Shown here: in pieces, positions 1 through 8,230 of the stretch
How positions within the stretch are numbered: position 1 is the stretch's first letter
Layout: each line of letters opens with the position of its first letter
Source of the DNA: Spirochaetia bacterium
GTDB taxonomy: Bacteria > Spirochaetota > Leptospiria > Turneriellales > JAOUOS01
Assembly: GCA_029880265.1 (NCBI GenBank)
Contig: JAOUOT010000022.1
Span: forward strand, 1-43,402
Length of the DNA: 43,402 bases
Direction of reading: 5' to 3'
Made by a program: the position numbers and the translations under genes
Notes under the pieces: generated by a model
The model's database searches: none
The model's input: the letters and a program-made list of their open reading frames with translations, nothing else
Told to the model about the DNA's origin: nothing

Positions 1-1957
1 ATTTTGGCGAATATACCATATGGTTTCCGTTTCTTGAAACTTCTTCACTTTGGCCGGTAGAAGGATTTCTCAATATTTCAGCAAACTCTTTGTAGCGGAA
101 GTCGTTATAGGTAAAAGTACCTCCAAGGTACAAAGGTTTTGTGATATTATAGGAACCCGAAAATTCAAAACCCATCTTTTTGGTTTTACCGGCATTCTCA
201 TAATGGCTATCGCCTGAAGAATCTAAGATTGTTACAACCTCGTTTTCAAGAAGGTTATAGTAAACGCTCATGTCAAAATCCCATGATTTGCCCCTACCCT
301 TAAGGCCTGTTTCATAGTTTGTCGAGGTAACGATATCAAGATCAGGGTTATCGCTTACCTCGCCGTCTGTAGGAGTTTGTATACCCCTTGCAATGCTTGC
401 GAAAAAACTTAAAGGTTTCACGATTCTGTAAGATAGAGCCCCTCTCGGCGACATCTCCATAAAATCTTTTCTGTTGTTATGCCGATTATTTTCAACAGTA
501 CCGCCGCAATCTGTCATTGTAGCTGTACACTCTACATAACCGCCTTTGGCCCAATCATAATATGTTGTGATAATTTCTTTTTTATCAAACCTTATGAAAT
601 CATATCGAATACCCATGTCGACAGTCAAATTTTTCATGGGGTTTATTGATTCCTGAGCGTAAAGACCGGCAAGCGTTGTCACTGAACTTGAAACAGACGC
701 TTTTTCGCCGTTTGCGTCGGTATGAATTAAGTCTATCTTTTCAAGAGGCAAGCCGCCATAAGTCGTATCGGCAGTCCAATCGATATCTTTGTACTTATAT
801 TTATCGCCATGTTGATCGTCAATTCTCATCGTACCGCCAAAAGTAAGCGTACCGTCTACAGAGCCAAATTTATGCTTCTGATCTATTTGCAGGTCAAAAC
901 CGCCCGTATGAGCTTTTGATACTCCAATAAAGCTGGTAACAGGATGGTAATGCGTCCATCGCGTATAGAAGGCCATCGGCTTTAAAGTAAACGATCCAAT
1001 CTCTTTATTATATCTCGTATTTACGAAAAAGCTGTCGGCATAACGCCCTGATCTTCTCCATAAACTATCGGTTTCAGGAGATTTTCCAGTTTGTTTATAT
1101 TCTTCAAACAACTCTTCGCTCAAAGAACCTGGCAATTGTACATCAGATCTGTTAAAGGAGATATAATTCTGCCAGGTAGAGCCGTCTTTAGAAACAAAAG
1201 AAGGTTGAAACGTAAAACTGTAGGCGCTGAATTTGTTTCGTTCGCGCCATGAGTTATCTGACTTTACATACGATGCGCTCGCTGAATATAAAAAAGAATC
1301 GCCCCAGTAGCTGCCGTATGATATTCCTACGTCATAATCTCCTCCGTTGCCCCCGCTTGTTCTTACAAAACCGCCGGTATTTTTTATGGGATCTTTGGTC
1401 ATAATATTTACAACACCGCCTGCGGAATTGGCGCCCCACAATGTCGAATTAGGACCCTTTACCACCTCAATGCTTTCAATTTGCAGAGGATCAAGCATAT
1501 CAAGCTTGCTGAAACCGTCAGGATCGGTTACCGGTACCCCGTTTATAAGAATCATAATTTCACGAATACCATAGGCAGCCTTAGCGCCTGCGCCCCTGAT
1601 GACAAAGCGAGAATCGTAACCGCCGTTTTTTGAGTCAATTTGCACGCCTGCGGTACCTGTTAATGCGTCTTTTACATTGCGCATTTTTGTATCTTCAATT
1701 TCTTCGGCGCTTATAACCTCTACACTCGCGGGTACGTCCTGCGTTTTTCTCTTCCCTCGGGTAGCCGTAATACTTACCTCGTCAAGCTCCTGCTCTACAA
1801 CCGCTTCTTTACTTTCGCCTGGCGCATCTGTTGTTGCTTTCTGAGTTCCGCTTTCTTCATTAGTCTCTGTCTGAGGCTCAGTTTTTTGCTCTTGAGCTGA
1901 TGCTGCGGCGAAAAAAGCGAGTAATAACAGCAATGTTAATTTACTTAATATTTTCAT
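1..1957 (-). CDS. TonB-dependent outer-membrane receptor, 3'-truncated by the window edge
   Basis: Outer-membrane gated channel that imports a scarce ligand using TonB energy. The reading frame is open on the minus strand from ATG at 1957 to the left edge, about 652 residues. AAGGAAA lies a few bases before the ATG. The first ~22 residues are a signal peptide (run of L/F/A ending ASAQ). An acidic stretch follows, then a TonB-box-like EVSITATR, then a plug domain with IRGAG, INGVPVTDP, IESIEVVKGPNSTLWG and SAGGVVNIMT. The rest shows alternating aromatic beta-strand sequence of a 22-strand barrel, and the last visible residues (NHMVYSPK) resemble the late-barrel motif, so perhaps 100-200 residues are missing. 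It lies 52 bp downstream of a small lipoprotein gene on the same strand. It differs clearly from the second receptor at 6092-8230. Substrate unknown. Confidence 0.93.
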   Translation of the reverse strand, partial: MKILSKLTLLLLLAFFAAASAQEQKTEPQTETNEESGTQKATTDAPGESKEAVVEQELDEVSITATRGKRKTQDVPASVEVISAEEIEDTKMRNVKDALTGTAGVQIDSKNGGYDSRFVIRGAGAKAAYGIREIMILINGVPVTDPDGFSKLDMLDPLQIESIEVVKGPNSTLWGANSAGGVVNIMTKDPIKNTGGFVRTSGGNGGDYDVGISYGSYWGDSFLYSASASYVKSDNSWRERNKFSAYSFTFQPSFVSKDGSTWQNYISFNRSDVQLPGSLSEELFEEYKQTGKSPETDSLWRRSGRYADSFFVNTRYNKEIGSFTLKPMAFYTRWTHYHPVTSFIGVSKAHTGGFDLQIDQKHKFGSVDGTLTFGGTMRIDDQHGDKYKYKDIDWTADTTYGGLPLEKIDLIHTDANGEKASVSSSVTTLAGLYAQESINPMKNLTVDMGIRYDFIRFDKKEIITTYYDWAKGGYVECTATMTDCGGTVENNRHNNRKDFMEMSPRGALSYRIVKPLSFFASIARGIQTPTDGEVSDNPDLDIVTSTNYETGLKGRGKSWDFDMSVYYNLLENEVVTILDSSGDSHYENAGKTKKMGFEFSGSYNITKPLYLGGTFTYNDFRYKEFAEILRNPSTGQSEEVSRNGNHMVYSPK

Positions 1958-2009
1958 TTTATTTCCTTTTAACTTTGAATATCTTTTGTGCTTTATAATA
2001 AAGGGAAAT

Positions 2010-2522
2010 TTATGGTTGTGTTCCCAGATCAAAACTAAAGACAACAGCTCCAGTAGCAGGCACCACAGCATTTTCCATTGCCGGAGCGTCTAATGGAGTT
2101 GGCGTCGCGCCATAATAACCAATATAATCGCCCGTAGTGTATGGATAACCACCAGAAGCATCGTTATCAACAAAACCAGAAATAACATAGATTCCGGCTG
2201 TCACATCGGTTAATGTGCAAATTGCAGTCGTTGTGGCATTGCAAAGACAATTTTCTCCAGTTGTAGCTATTATTGTTGGTGGCCCCATTACTCCCGGTGT
2301 ATAAATGTTTACTTTGCAATTTTTGCCTTCAGCTGCCGCTGGCAATGTTAAAGCGACAGTAACAGAGTTTGTTGCTGCCGTAGTCTCGGTTGTTGTTGTA
2401 ACTTCGGGCATAGCAAAATCATTATCTTCCGCCAAATCTGCGGCGCAATTTACGCTTAACAAAGCTGTCATAACCAATAATGACAAAACTTTTCCAAATT
2501 TTCTTACATTTTCAATTTTCAT
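2010..2522 (-). CDS. small secreted lipoprotein of unknown function
   Basis: A 170-residue predicted lipoprotein. The N-terminus has a hydrophobic segment (about residues 12-25) ending in SVNC, so Cys26 is the likely lipidated residue. A Thr/Ala-rich linker follows (about 40-52). The remainder reads as a small beta-sandwich, with a segment TAGIYVISGFVDNDASGG typical of carboxypeptidase-regulatory-like or DUF2141-like folds; that comparison is from memory and uncertain. Two Cys pairs lie near residues 69 and 92-102. AAGGAG sits seven bases before the ATG. It ends 52 bp before the start of the truncated TonB-dependent receptor, so the two are probably co-transcribed and the lipoprotein may be a surface or periplasmic partner of that receptor. 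No function can be named. Confidence 0.8.
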   Translation of the reverse strand: MKIENVRKFGKVLSLLVMTALLSVNCAADLAEDNDFAMPEVTTTTETTAATNSVTVALTLPAAAEGKNCKVNIYTPGVMGPPTIIATTGENCLCNATTTAICTLTDVTAGIYVISGFVDNDASGGYPYTTGDYIGYYGATPTPLDAPAMENAVVPATGAVVFSFDLGTQP

Positions 2523-3012
2523 ATTTTTCTCCTTAATTTTTCACTTGCGTGATTTTTTATGCTCTGAAATATATTTATTTCAGAATTTTATATATTTACT
2601 TTCGTAAACTTAATCTCACTCATATCTTATGAATGCATTTATCTTAATCTTCCTCTAAGCCTGCCCTTATCTTAAACGGTCTTCTTTTGACCTTTTAAGA
2701 AATATGACTAAACTTAAAGATTACCATCCGCCGCTTTGTTTTTTAACAATAGCGTCAGATTTTATGTTTTGAGATTTCGCGCGATTTTTAGTTTCTTTAT
2801 AAACCTTTAACATTTACTATATAAATGCTTCAAAGCGTTTTATATTAGTTTATCTAAAAACCGGTGATTGAGTGTTTTTCGCTTTATCGGTCTTCGGCGA
2901 GCCTTGCCTGGCATTTAGCAGATATAACCGCCATTGCCATAGCCGCCTTCAGTTACAATAAGAAAGCGAAAAATGTATCGAAATCACCCGTTTTTCGCGC
3001 GGATTTTTGACG
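2523..3012. other. 490-bp gap between the lipoprotein and the metal/TonB locus
   Basis: AT-rich spacer with no convincing full-length gene. Its right part (2863-2988) is a long imperfect palindrome described separately. The left part (2523-2860) presumably carries the promoter of the lipoprotein and receptor pair. I could not pick a convincing -35/-10 pair there. A weak hairpin GGTC-N7-GACC lies near 2678-2692. No cobalamin or other riboswitch core was recognised. Confidence 0.6.
2863..2988. repeat. long palindromic unit, candidate dispersed intergenic repeat
   Basis: The two ends are inverted copies: GGTGATT (2863-2869) with AATCACC (2982-2988), and TTTTTCGCTTT (2875-2885) with AAAGCGAAAAA (2963-2973), both perfect, separated by unequal internal loops and a 77-base centre. 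The unit starts 24 bases past the stop of the Cys/His-rich gene at 3013. A 48-codon frame on the plus strand (GTG at 2864 to TGA at 3008-3010) runs almost exactly over the unit; it reads well as protein but has no ribosome binding site. A repeat element, a folded 3' UTR or a tiny gene are all possible. Confidence 0.45.
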
Positions 3013-3411
3013 TCAGGACGGTTTTTCAAACCTGTCTAAAACGAGAGATTCAATGATGGGTTTGTTATCATTGCGGATGTTTTTTTGTTTTAACTTGTGG
3101 TAAAATGTTTCGCCGCCCGTGAAAAATAAATCGGCGCCGAATATTACCGTAATATGATTGCTTTCTTTTGTATGACATGGAGGGTTTTTAATAAAGAACC
3201 TTGACACAATGTTCCGGGCATTGCCGTCTTTTTTTTCAGTTTGCTTGCCGTGCTTCATATCGCACATGCCGCAGTCGCAGTCTTCATGTTCGTGACCGGC
3301 TTCATGATGGTCGCACTTGCAAATTTTCATATTTTTTTGAAGCGCAACGATATAGCCTGTCATGGTAAACAAGTGAAGCATAAGAAGTAATGGCGTTATC
3401 AGGCGTTTCAT
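3013..3411 (-). CDS. Cys/His-rich secreted protein, paralogue B (probable metal binder)
   Basis: A 132-residue protein with a signal-type N-terminus (hydrophobic about 5-24). It then has a dense ligand cluster: Cys31, Cys33, His35, His36, His40, His42, Cys45, Cys47, Cys50 and His54, nine or ten soft-metal ligands in 24 residues. A second site, PPCH, lies at about 78-81. The C-terminus ends VLDRFEKPS. No known family name is recognised; the pattern resembles copper- or zinc-binding periplasmic peptides. It is the last gene of the minus-strand TonB operon, 15 bp after tonB, and is paralogous to the gene at 8556-8945. The two proteins keep the cluster and the last nine residues nearly unchanged. 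No clear ribosome binding site precedes it, so translation may depend on coupling. Likely role, inferred: periplasmic or surface metal capture for the receptor in this operon. Confidence 0.8.
   Translation of the reverse strand: MKRLITPLLLMLHLFTMTGYIVALQKNMKICKCDHHEAGHEHEDCDCGMCDMKHGKQTEKKDGNARNIVSRFFIKNPPCHTKESNHITVIFGADLFFTGGETFYHKLKQKNIRNDNKPIIESLVLDRFEKPS
3245..3297 (-). repeat. 53-nt segment identical to 8779-8831
   Basis: Exact 53-base match between the two Cys/His-rich genes, covering the codons of the HEHEDCDCGMCDMKHGK core. Synonymous sites are also unchanged although the rest of the genes has diverged. Confidence 0.85.
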
Positions 3412-3426
3412 TTTTTTAATTATTTT

Positions 3427-4029
3427 TTAATTCAATGTATAATTTATAGGCACCGTAACCCGCGTTAAAAAAGAAGGTTTCGGAAGACCGCTTAGGCTCT
3501 TTACAATCTGCAGGGCGCTGTTATCTAGCACGGCGTATCCTGAACTGGTTTTAAGTTCAACCTCAATGATATTGCCGTCAACATCTACAAGAAAGGTTAT
3601 TAGAACCTTGCCCTGCCAGCCCATTCTTCTGGCAATGGGAGGGTACAATATCTGCTTTCCTATTTTTGCTTTTATGCCGCTTAAATTTTCTTTAATATAA
3701 GCGGGGTCAACGCCCTCTTCGCCGTCTCGAACTCCGTATTTTTTTTCTTCTTCAACAGAGGCCGATTTATCGCTTACCGTATTTAGCTTCTTTTTAACTT
3801 CTTTCTTCTTTGGTTTTTCGGGTTTATAGTCGGCCAATAATTTTTTATCAAGACTGTTGCCTTTAGGTATTAAATTGTAAACAATGCTGAAATCAAGTTT
3901 TATGGGAGGCTCATAAGCCGAAGAATATGAACTGAATAGAAAAAAACCTATCAAGATCAAAACGTGAAAGGCAATTGAAACGGCAACGCCCCATGTTTGA
4001 TTGTTTATTTTATTTTCCCGCGCTTTCAC
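3427..4029 (-). CDS. tonB: TonB energy-transducing protein
   Basis: Links the ExbB/ExbD motor in the inner membrane to outer-membrane receptors. It has 200 residues: a short cytoplasmic N-terminus, one membrane segment at about 13-33 with the conserved SxxxH pair (Ser18, His22), a periplasmic Lys/Pro/Glu-rich stretch (about 60-105), and a C-terminal TonB domain with YPPIARRMGWQGKV (129-142), FLVDVDGNI and a final beta-strand. The start is GTG at 4029, overlapping the exbD stop in GTGA, with GAGG just upstream. The order exbB-exbD-tonB is the standard one. Lying between its own receptor and a metal-ligand protein suggests a dedicated rather than a housekeeping TonB. It could still serve the truncated receptor at 1-1957 as well. 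Confidence 0.95.
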   Translation of the reverse strand: MKARENKINNQTWGVAVSIAFHVLILIGFFLFSSYSSAYEPPIKLDFSIVYNLIPKGNSLDKKLLADYKPEKPKKKEVKKKLNTVSDKSASVEEEKKYGVRDGEEGVDPAYIKENLSGIKAKIGKQILYPPIARRMGWQGKVLITFLVDVDGNIIEVELKTSSGYAVLDNSALQIVKSLSGLPKPSFLTRVTVPINYTLN

Positions 4030-4415
4030 ATTACCTCTTCAGTCTGTAAATTGACGTTAGTAAAACCTTCTTTTTTTACGGCCTGCAATACCTGAACAAA
4101 CAAATCAAGCTGTATGGCTTTATCGGCCCTGATGATAACAGGCACGTCTTTATCGGCGTGACATATAATACTTTTTAGCTCTGGCAGGTCAACCTCTTTT
4201 GAATCTAAAAATATTTTGCCGTCTTTATTGATTTCTATTGTTCTTTTTGTCTGGTTTGTTTCTTCGGTTATACTTTTCTCGGTTTTGGGCAAATCAACCG
4301 GAATCAAACCCGACGCGATAAAGGTCGATGTCGTTAAAACAATCGTTAATAATACAAGCATGACGTCTACTAAGGGTATGACGTTCATGTAATCAAAGCC
4401 TTTATCGTCTTCCAT
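4026..4415 (-). CDS. exbD: ExbD proton-channel subunit of the TonB system
   Basis: A 129-residue inner-membrane protein that works with ExbB to turn proton flow into TonB movement. A short N-terminus is followed by one membrane helix (about 11-33) carrying the essential acidic residue, Asp17, within NVIPLVDVMLVLL. A periplasmic domain follows with VDLP, IEINKDGKIFLD, VIIRADKAI and a C-terminal GFTNVNLQTE. This is the short, group-2-like ExbD also seen in epsilonproteobacteria. AGGAAA precedes the ATG. It starts 5 bp after exbB and overlaps tonB by 4 bp. Confidence 0.95.
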   Translation of the reverse strand: MEDDKGFDYMNVIPLVDVMLVLLTIVLTTSTFIASGLIPVDLPKTEKSITEETNQTKRTIEINKDGKIFLDSKEVDLPELKSIICHADKDVPVIIRADKAIQLDLFVQVLQAVKKEGFTNVNLQTEEVM

Positions 4416-4420
4416 ATTTA

Positions 4421-4846
4421 TTAATTTCCTTTATTTATATCCCACTGCATCAGCATTTCTTTTACTTTTCTTAAAAGCAGATTATAAAAAACCACGGTGG
4501 GTATAGCTACCCCAAGCCCCACGGCTGTCACTTTCATGGCAAGGGCAAGACCTACCATGATTTTATTTGAATCCATAATGCCTTCTTTACCCATCGTATA
4601 AAATGTCAGCATGATACCCAACACAGTGCCAAGAAGCCCTATATAAGGAGCGTTGCTGCCTATTGTGGCTAATAAATGCAGTTTTTTGGTAAGCTCAAGC
4701 TCCAGAGATTTTTTATCGTTATAATCGTTCATGTTTATTTTTTTAAGCGTCATATACCTTTCAACCGTTATGGCGACGGCGGCAATACTCATTAAAATGA
4801 GCAGGCCAATCATGCCATATTCAACCAGTTCTTTTAAAAATTCCAT
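4421..4846 (-). CDS. exbB: ExbB proton-channel subunit of the TonB system
   Basis: A 141-residue MotA/TolQ/ExbB-family protein, the short form of the family; the enterobacterial protein is about 100 residues longer. Three membrane segments are visible: about 8-28, 62-84 with the family motif APYIGLLGTVLGIM, and 97-125 with ALAMKVTAVGLGVAIP, which carries the conserved Thr and Gly of the pore. Its ATG follows the stop codon of the Asp-box gene directly (TAA then ATG), with AGAGG inside the end of that gene, so translation is probably coupled. Together with ExbD and TonB it powers the receptor at 6092-8230. Confidence 0.95.
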   Translation of the reverse strand: MEFLKELVEYGMIGLLILMSIAAVAITVERYMTLKKINMNDYNDKKSLELELTKKLHLLATIGSNAPYIGLLGTVLGIMLTFYTMGKEGIMDSNKIMVGLALAMKVTAVGLGVAIPTVVFYNLLLRKVKEMLMQWDINKGN

Positions 4847-6085
4847 TTATTTAACCTCTTTAACAGATTTTTTGTAAGCGTTTAACCGATTATTCAATTC
4901 ATATTTTTTATACTTGAAATCATGCCCCGTTTTTTCGCTGTAAAAAACATGATATTTCTGGTTTGTGAAAATCACTTTCGCGTACATCGACATTGTGTTT
5001 TCATCTGAAATAATGACAGGTTTTGACCATGTTTTACCGGCGTCTTTTGAAACAGAGGTCATGACGACTTTCTTTTCGTTTTTAATTTGATCCCATACGA
5101 CGACTACTTCTTTGCCGTTAACGGCCACGTCAGGGTTGCTGGCAAATGACGTTCCCATTTTCTCAGCCTCGGTAAATGACTTGCCCTTATCGTTTGAGTT
5201 CTGGTAATATACTCCCGAGACGTCTTTTTCGCCTGTCCATGTGACGGCGTGAATGCGATTGTTATCATCGAAAGAAAATCCGGCCCCCACATGCGGACAT
5301 CCTTCAAAACCCCAGTTGAATTTATCTACATGACCCATAAAATCATACGCGACATCGTCTGTTTCGGCGTTTAAATTGACTTTTATGAAAGCCATGTCTC
5401 TGGGTTTTTCGTTTCTATAAAGTATGAAAATTTCGTTTTCTTTATTCGCTTTAATGACGTTCCAGCAGCAAAAACAGCTTGCCTTATCAACTGTCACATT
5501 TTTTGACCATGTATTACCCTTATCTTTTGAATAGGCATATCGAAGCCCCTTTACCTCATCGCGGGTATCGAGCCATGTAATATGAAAGATTCCGCGGCTG
5601 TCAGAGACAATGTCGAAAAAGGCCTGCCCGGCCATTGAATTTGTATCTACAGGATTTTGCCCCTTAAGCCAGCTTTTGCCGCCGTCTGTCGAATAAGCCG
5701 AACGAATGGGCCCGCGGTTTTTAAATCCCGTTCCCTTGACTTCCCACAAAATGGCAATATTGTTTTTATAAGCGGCTATTTGTATATCGTTTGTTCTTTT
5801 TGAAATAATTTCTTCATTAAAATCAATATTCAGCTCATGTCTTGATTCATTCATGTTTTCGTCAAATCTTATGTATGTTAGTTTTTGAAGCGATTTTTGT
5901 TTTTCTCGTTTTTGACGCTCAAATAAAATCATATGTGTTTTGTCGCTTTCGGCATACACGTCAAAACTCACGTCGCCATAATAAACATGCTTATGCTGCT
6001 TTGGCTTCGCGAAGAAATAATAGCCCCCGGCCGCAAGGCCGAGAGCAATAAACGCTACGATTATTTTGTTTTTAAGCGTTTTCAT
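4847..6085 (-). CDS. membrane-anchored Asp-box (BNR/sialidase-fold) protein with CxCC motif
   Basis: A 412-residue predicted beta-propeller held by an N-terminal membrane segment (about 8-26). Four Asp-box motifs are visible (STDGGKSW near 132, SKDKGNTW near 186, SNDKGKSF near 297, SKDAGKTW further on). The Asp-boxes and the sialidase fold are established for the family, but catalytic sialidase residues were not identified and a sugar hydrolase role is not supported. The distinctive marks are Cys204-Phe-Cys206-Cys207, followed by YRNEKPRDM, and then Cys263 in EGCPHVG. I recall a BNR subfamily with a CxCC motif and a later Cys-Pro; these Cys could bind a metal. It lies 6 bp after the receptor gene and directly abuts exbB, so it belongs to the transport operon. 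Probable role, inferred: periplasmic component that handles the imported ligand. Confidence 0.8.
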   Translation of the reverse strand: MKTLKNKIIVAFIALGLAAGGYYFFAKPKQHKHVYYGDVSFDVYAESDKTHMILFERQKREKQKSLQKLTYIRFDENMNESRHELNIDFNEEIISKRTNDIQIAAYKNNIAILWEVKGTGFKNRGPIRSAYSTDGGKSWLKGQNPVDTNSMAGQAFFDIVSDSRGIFHITWLDTRDEVKGLRYAYSKDKGNTWSKNVTVDKASCFCCWNVIKANKENEIFILYRNEKPRDMAFIKVNLNAETDDVAYDFMGHVDKFNWGFEGCPHVGAGFSFDDNNRIHAVTWTGEKDVSGVYYQNSNDKGKSFTEAEKMGTSFASNPDVAVNGKEVVVVWDQIKNEKKVVMTSVSKDAGKTWSKPVIISDENTMSMYAKVIFTNQKYHVFYSEKTGHDFKYKKYELNNRLNAYKKSVKEVK

Positions 6086-6091
6086 AAGTTA

Positions 6092-8230
6092 TTAGTATGA
6101 ATAGGTCATACCTCCCGAAATGGTAAATGGCGCGCCCGGAGCGTATTTTTCATTGCCATAGGCATACTGCGCCCTTTCAGAATATTTTGCATTTGCTAAA
6201 TTATGAATACGCAAAAATGTTCCGAAATTTTCTGTAAAATCATACTTACATCTTAAGTTATACAGATTATGCCCGGGATATTCAACAGTATTTTCGTCGT
6301 CCATAAAATACTTGCCAATATAAACCCATTCAAACTCTAACTCTAAATCTTTTACAGGAATTACCTTTAAAGTTACGTTTCCGATTATATCTGAAGCAAA
6401 AGGTATTTTATTGCCTGAATAGTTTGTATCAGGATTTGGCATCCATTCTTCATAGGTATGCTTTGAATAAGAAATGTTTCCGTTTAGAAACAATATTTTT
6501 GATACCAATTCAAGACCAAGGCCAATTTCAATGCCCTGATGCAACGTCTTGCCCGCATTTTGCATTGTGCTAAGAGTAATAGAACTATCGGTAGGATCGG
6601 GATACTTATACCCGACAATGTCGTCTTTTTTTTGCATATAATAAGTAGAGATATCATACTCTACAAGTTTTTTTGCGACAGAACCCCTAAAGCCCACTTC
6701 ATAACTGTCTACCTTAATGGGCTTTAAATCAACAGTATTTTCAGCATTACCCTGCGTGAACAAGTCGCCCGCCCCCGGCACTCTAAAAGCATGACGATAC
6801 GATGCAAATATATTCAAATATTCGTCAATATTATAAACAAGGCCCGACTTCGGCGAAAAGTGATTAAAGCTTCTTTTCGTATCTGCCGGTCTTCTGTTAA
6901 AACCAGTTTGAAGCTCGTCTAGTTTATTATTATAATCATACTGATTATAATCAAATCTAGCCCCTGCGCTTATTTTAAGTTTTTCAGTAAAGGGCGAAAG
7001 TTCATATTGCGCGTAAGGCGCGGCCCCCATGTAGGCGACTTTATAATCATACTGAACATCGCCTATCGTATACGATTCGTAAAAATTTCCGTTTTTTACC
7101 GTATTCACTTTATTTTGTTTGAAAGATCCGGGGCTGTAATCAAAGTCTACACCGGTTACCAGTCTGCTTTTTAGAAAGCCTAAATCTTTTCTATATTTTA
7201 AAAGCGCGCCATAAGACATATTTTTTGTTACATAATTTTTATTTGGCGACCAGTTAGGAAAAAGAAACATTTTATTGTATCTCATAAAAGGAGTAAAGCT
7301 CAAAGCAGAGTCGTTCATAAGTTTCTCATATTGAACAGAACCGCGCACAGCTTGTACGCTTCTTCCCGCAAAAGGCACATAGTTTACCGTAGGATTATTT
7401 TCATAATCTTCTTTAAGTAACGCCGCCGTACCCGCTGTTTCTTGATCAATATTTGAACCGGTAATAACGGTTTTTAAAGCGCTATCACCAAAAGCGTAAT
7501 CGTGTCTTATCGTAGCGCTTTGTCTTTGATAATTAGTATTATCTTGCCAGCCTTTATTTTTTGTCATGTTGGCGTCAATGCGAACCGAATGCTCTCCTAT
7601 TCTTTGCCCTACCGAAAATAAGCTTCTCATCCATCCGAAATCGCCGCCTTCAATAGAAGCGTCAATTTCTCTGTCTTTTGTTACAGGTTTTGTCAGCACA
7701 TTGATAACGCCGCCAAGCGCGTCGCTGCCATAAAGAGCCGTACCAGGGCCTTTTAGTATTTCAATACCGCCTGCCTGCGGAACATTTACTTCATAAAGAG
7801 CGTTATGGTTAAAAAAACCGGTAGAACGCGTGGGAATACCATCTTCTAAAAAGAGGTAAACAGCGCTTGTCGTCAAAGGGTGACGAATTGCCGTTAAATG
7901 CCCTTCGCCGCTGGTTGTATTAATATGAACGCCGGGCACTCTTCTTAAAATTTCAGAAGGATGAGTCGGCTTTACGTCTTTAATCACGTTTTTATTTAAC
8001 ACGCCAATAGAAGCTGCTACGTTTTTTTTAGCTTCCTGCTCTCTTGAAGCGGTTACGACCACCTCTTCAAGCTCTGTTTCTTGCGCAGCTTCTTTTTTTT
8101 CTGCCGTCTGTTCGCTTGCGGTTTCTGCCGTTTCTGATTCTTCTGCCGGGGCCGCCTCTTGGGCCCATATGCTTACGGCAAAGAAAAAGAAAATCGCCAG
8201 AAAAACTATTCTTTTCATTTTTTTATTCAC
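6092..8230 (-). CDS. TonB-dependent outer-membrane receptor
   Basis: A complete 712-residue receptor. Start is GTG at 8230, chosen because AAGGAG lies eight bases upstream; the ATG four codons in is too far from it. Signal peptide about 1-24 (ending IWAQ), then a Glu/Ala-rich linker (25-52), TonB box LEEVVVT (54-60), plug (about 68-180) with LEDGIPTRSTGFFNHN and GIEILKGPGTALYGSDALGG, and a barrel ending in the aromatic residue of TYSY. It opens a set of genes spaced 0-15 bp apart: receptor, Asp-box protein, ExbB, ExbD, TonB, Cys/His-rich protein. The ligand cannot be read from sequence; neighbours with dense Cys/His clusters suggest a soft metal or metal complex. The 325-bp leader may hold its promoter. 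Confidence 0.94.
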   Translation of the reverse strand: MNKKMKRIVFLAIFFFFAVSIWAQEAAPAEESETAETASEQTAEKKEAAQETELEEVVVTASREQEAKKNVAASIGVLNKNVIKDVKPTHPSEILRRVPGVHINTTSGEGHLTAIRHPLTTSAVYLFLEDGIPTRSTGFFNHNALYEVNVPQAGGIEILKGPGTALYGSDALGGVINVLTKPVTKDREIDASIEGGDFGWMRSLFSVGQRIGEHSVRIDANMTKNKGWQDNTNYQRQSATIRHDYAFGDSALKTVITGSNIDQETAGTAALLKEDYENNPTVNYVPFAGRSVQAVRGSVQYEKLMNDSALSFTPFMRYNKMFLFPNWSPNKNYVTKNMSYGALLKYRKDLGFLKSRLVTGVDFDYSPGSFKQNKVNTVKNGNFYESYTIGDVQYDYKVAYMGAAPYAQYELSPFTEKLKISAGARFDYNQYDYNNKLDELQTGFNRRPADTKRSFNHFSPKSGLVYNIDEYLNIFASYRHAFRVPGAGDLFTQGNAENTVDLKPIKVDSYEVGFRGSVAKKLVEYDISTYYMQKKDDIVGYKYPDPTDSSITLSTMQNAGKTLHQGIEIGLGLELVSKILFLNGNISYSKHTYEEWMPNPDTNYSGNKIPFASDIIGNVTLKVIPVKDLELEFEWVYIGKYFMDDENTVEYPGHNLYNLRCKYDFTENFGTFLRIHNLANAKYSERAQYAYGNEKYAPGAPFTISGGMTYSY

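Noticed and set aside
646..1574. Short plus-strand frames within the first receptor
   Set aside because: They are antisense shadows of the continuous minus-strand receptor frame, which I followed across the region without a stop.
2880..2965. Possible cobalamin riboswitch next to TonB receptors
   Set aside because: A few G/C-rich blocks look suggestive, but the B12-box core and the usual stems are not there on either strand.
4847..6085. Annotation as a secreted sialidase
   Set aside because: Asp-boxes are present in many propellers; catalytic residues were not identified and the operon context is transport.
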